In this document: positions 63,264 through 64,000 of the stretch, in pieces
Numbering within the stretch: the stretch's first letter is position 1
Layout: each line of letters opens with the position of its first letter
NCBI GenBank assembly: GCA_026004215.1
Contig: BPIR01000003.1
Coordinates: 376,879-440,878 of the forward strand
Source: Candidatus Binatia bacterium
GTDB taxonomy: Bacteria; Desulfobacterota; Binatia; HRBIN30
Reading direction: 5' to 3'
Length of the DNA: 64,000 nucleotides
Made by a program: the position numbers and the translations under genes
Notes under the pieces: model-generated
What the model saw: only the letters and a program-made list of their open reading frames with translations
Database searches by the model: none
What the model was told of the DNA's origin: nothing

Positions 63264-64000
63264 ATGTCGATCCTAATTACGCGGGATACCACGTTCATTA
63301 TTCAAGGTATTACCGGCCGGGAAGCCGTGAACATGACTCGTGAGTGCCTCGATTACGGGTCGAAGATTGTCGGTGGTGTGACTCCCGGACGAGGTGGGCG
63401 GGAAGTGTACGGGGTTCCGGTATACGACACGGTGAGGGAGGTGACCGCCCGAACGCGCGTAGACGGTTCGGTTGTGGCGGTGCCTCCTGCGTTTACGCGG
63501 GACGCGGTGATGGAGGCCTTAGACGCCGGCATCAAGCTGATTGTCATCGTGACGGAAAGGATCCCGCGTTACGAGGTGGCGCAGATGGTCGAGATGGCGA
63601 AGCTAAAAGGCGCGCGCATCATTGGCCCGAACTGCTTGGGAATCTTGTCGCCGGATGAGGCGAAGATGGGCGGCCTGGGCGGCCGTGCGGAGGATGCTCG
63701 CAAGGCGTTCAAGAAAGGCTTTGTCGGGGTCATGTCGCGTAGCGGGGGAATGACAACGGAAATGTGCAATACGCTCAGCGCTGCTGGACTGGGACAGTCC
63801 ACGGCCGTGTCCATCGGAGGAGATCCCATCATTGGTTCGACGTACGCCGACTTGATGCCCCTCTTCGAAGCGGATCCGGAGACAAAGGCAATCGTGATTT
63901 ACTGCGAGCCCGGGGGGCGCATGGAGGCAGAACTGGCGCAATACGTCGTGGAAAAAAAGTCGCGGCTGCCGATCGTTGCCTTCATGGCCGGTCGTTTCAT
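63264..64000 (+). CDS. sucD: Succinate-CoA ligase alpha subunit, 5' part
   Basis: The frame is open to the end of the window, giving about 245 residues. It starts SILITRDTTFIIQGITGREA, the CoA-binding Rossmann glycine loop of the alpha subunit, followed by VVGGVTPGRGGREVYGVPVY, the adenylate region TERIPRYEVAQMVEMAKLKG, IIGPNCLGILSP, and VGVMSRSGGMTTEM and SIGGDPIIGSTYADLM (the phosphate/substrate side). The catalytic His motif (G-H-A-G) lies beyond the window. Follows sucC with 2 bases between stop and start. Confidence 0.93.
   Translation, partial: MSILITRDTTFIIQGITGREAVNMTRECLDYGSKIVGGVTPGRGGREVYGVPVYDTVREVTARTRVDGSVVAVPPAFTRDAVMEALDAGIKLIVIVTERIPRYEVAQMVEMAKLKGARIIGPNCLGILSPDEAKMGGLGGRAEDARKAFKKGFVGVMSRSGGMTTEMCNTLSAAGLGQSTAVSIGGDPIIGSTYADLMPLFEADPETKAIVIYCEPGGRMEAELAQYVVEKKSRLPIVAFMAGRF

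Noticed and set aside
1..64000. CRISPR arrays, tRNA and rRNA genes
   Set aside because: No regularly spaced direct repeats and no recognisable tRNA or rRNA segments were found by reading; a tRNAscan or Infernal run would settle small RNAs.

Overview
The window is a GC-rich bacterial chromosome segment. Its gene content fits a Binatota-like or related deltaproteobacterial-type lineage. That placement is an inference from two LLM-class (F420/flavin) oxidoreductases, two enoyl-CoA hydratase-family proteins, an MpaB-family oxygenase, a predicted amidohydrolase, and several secreted proteins carrying VTVEEIV-type EF-hand (dockerin-like) pairs and Thr/Pro linkers. No rRNA, tRNA or CRISPR array is visible.

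Left arm (1-23,005): an LLM oxidoreductase (cut by the window edge), a cohesin-like lipoprotein, an extracellular lipase-like lipoprotein, a PNPOx-fold protein, an inositol monophosphatase, an MpaB-family oxygenase with a helix-turn-helix regulator, the aguB-aguA polyamine pair, a DoxX protein, a SurA/PpiC-type isomerase, a family-2 glycosyltransferase, an enoyl-CoA hydratase, a secernin-like peptidase, a LysM/YkuD L,D-transpeptidase, a lipoprotein alpha/beta hydrolase, a Crp-family regulator with a perfect CRP-type palindrome over its own start, an amidohydrolase, and a large FG-GAP/ASPIC-UnbV secreted protein.

Island (23,006-38,754): bounded by a perfect 286-bp direct repeat (22,720-23,005 and 38,755-39,040). 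The repeat copies the 3' end of the FG-GAP gene and the 3' tail of the neighbouring enoyl-CoA hydratase. After about 1.9 kb without a convincing gene comes a translationally coupled defence-type operon: an SNF2 helicase, a very large N6-adenine methyltransferase, a small associated domain, and a giant DEAD/DEAH-DUF1998 helicase with zinc clusters and a C-terminal Vsr/DUF559-like nuclease domain. It resembles class 1 DISARM but lacks a separate PLD gene. The methyltransferase gene has been invaded by a roughly 0.43-kb cassette encoding a four-helix-bundle (23S-IVS/bAvd-type) protein bracketed by a 13-bp inverted repeat. Its C-terminus is broken by two frameshifts and an in-frame stop.

Right arm (39,041-64,000): enoyl-CoA hydratase, glutaminyl-tRNA synthetase, an SDR, a class V aminotransferase, clpS-clpA, the carbon-starvation peptide transporter CstA, a second SDR, a hybrid histidine kinase with a degenerate first receiver, a TPR/YkuD/AMIN protein, an LLM oxidoreductase, a radical SAM protein, a VapBC-type toxin-antitoxin pair with a palindromic operator, a cohesin-like protein fused to a frameshifted subtilase, a secreted protein with a dockerin-like pair, and sucC-sucD (sucD runs off the window).

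The chromosomal arms look like housekeeping and lipid/secondary metabolism with an elaborate secreted-protein repertoire. The island is a transferred or recombined defence module, partly decayed.
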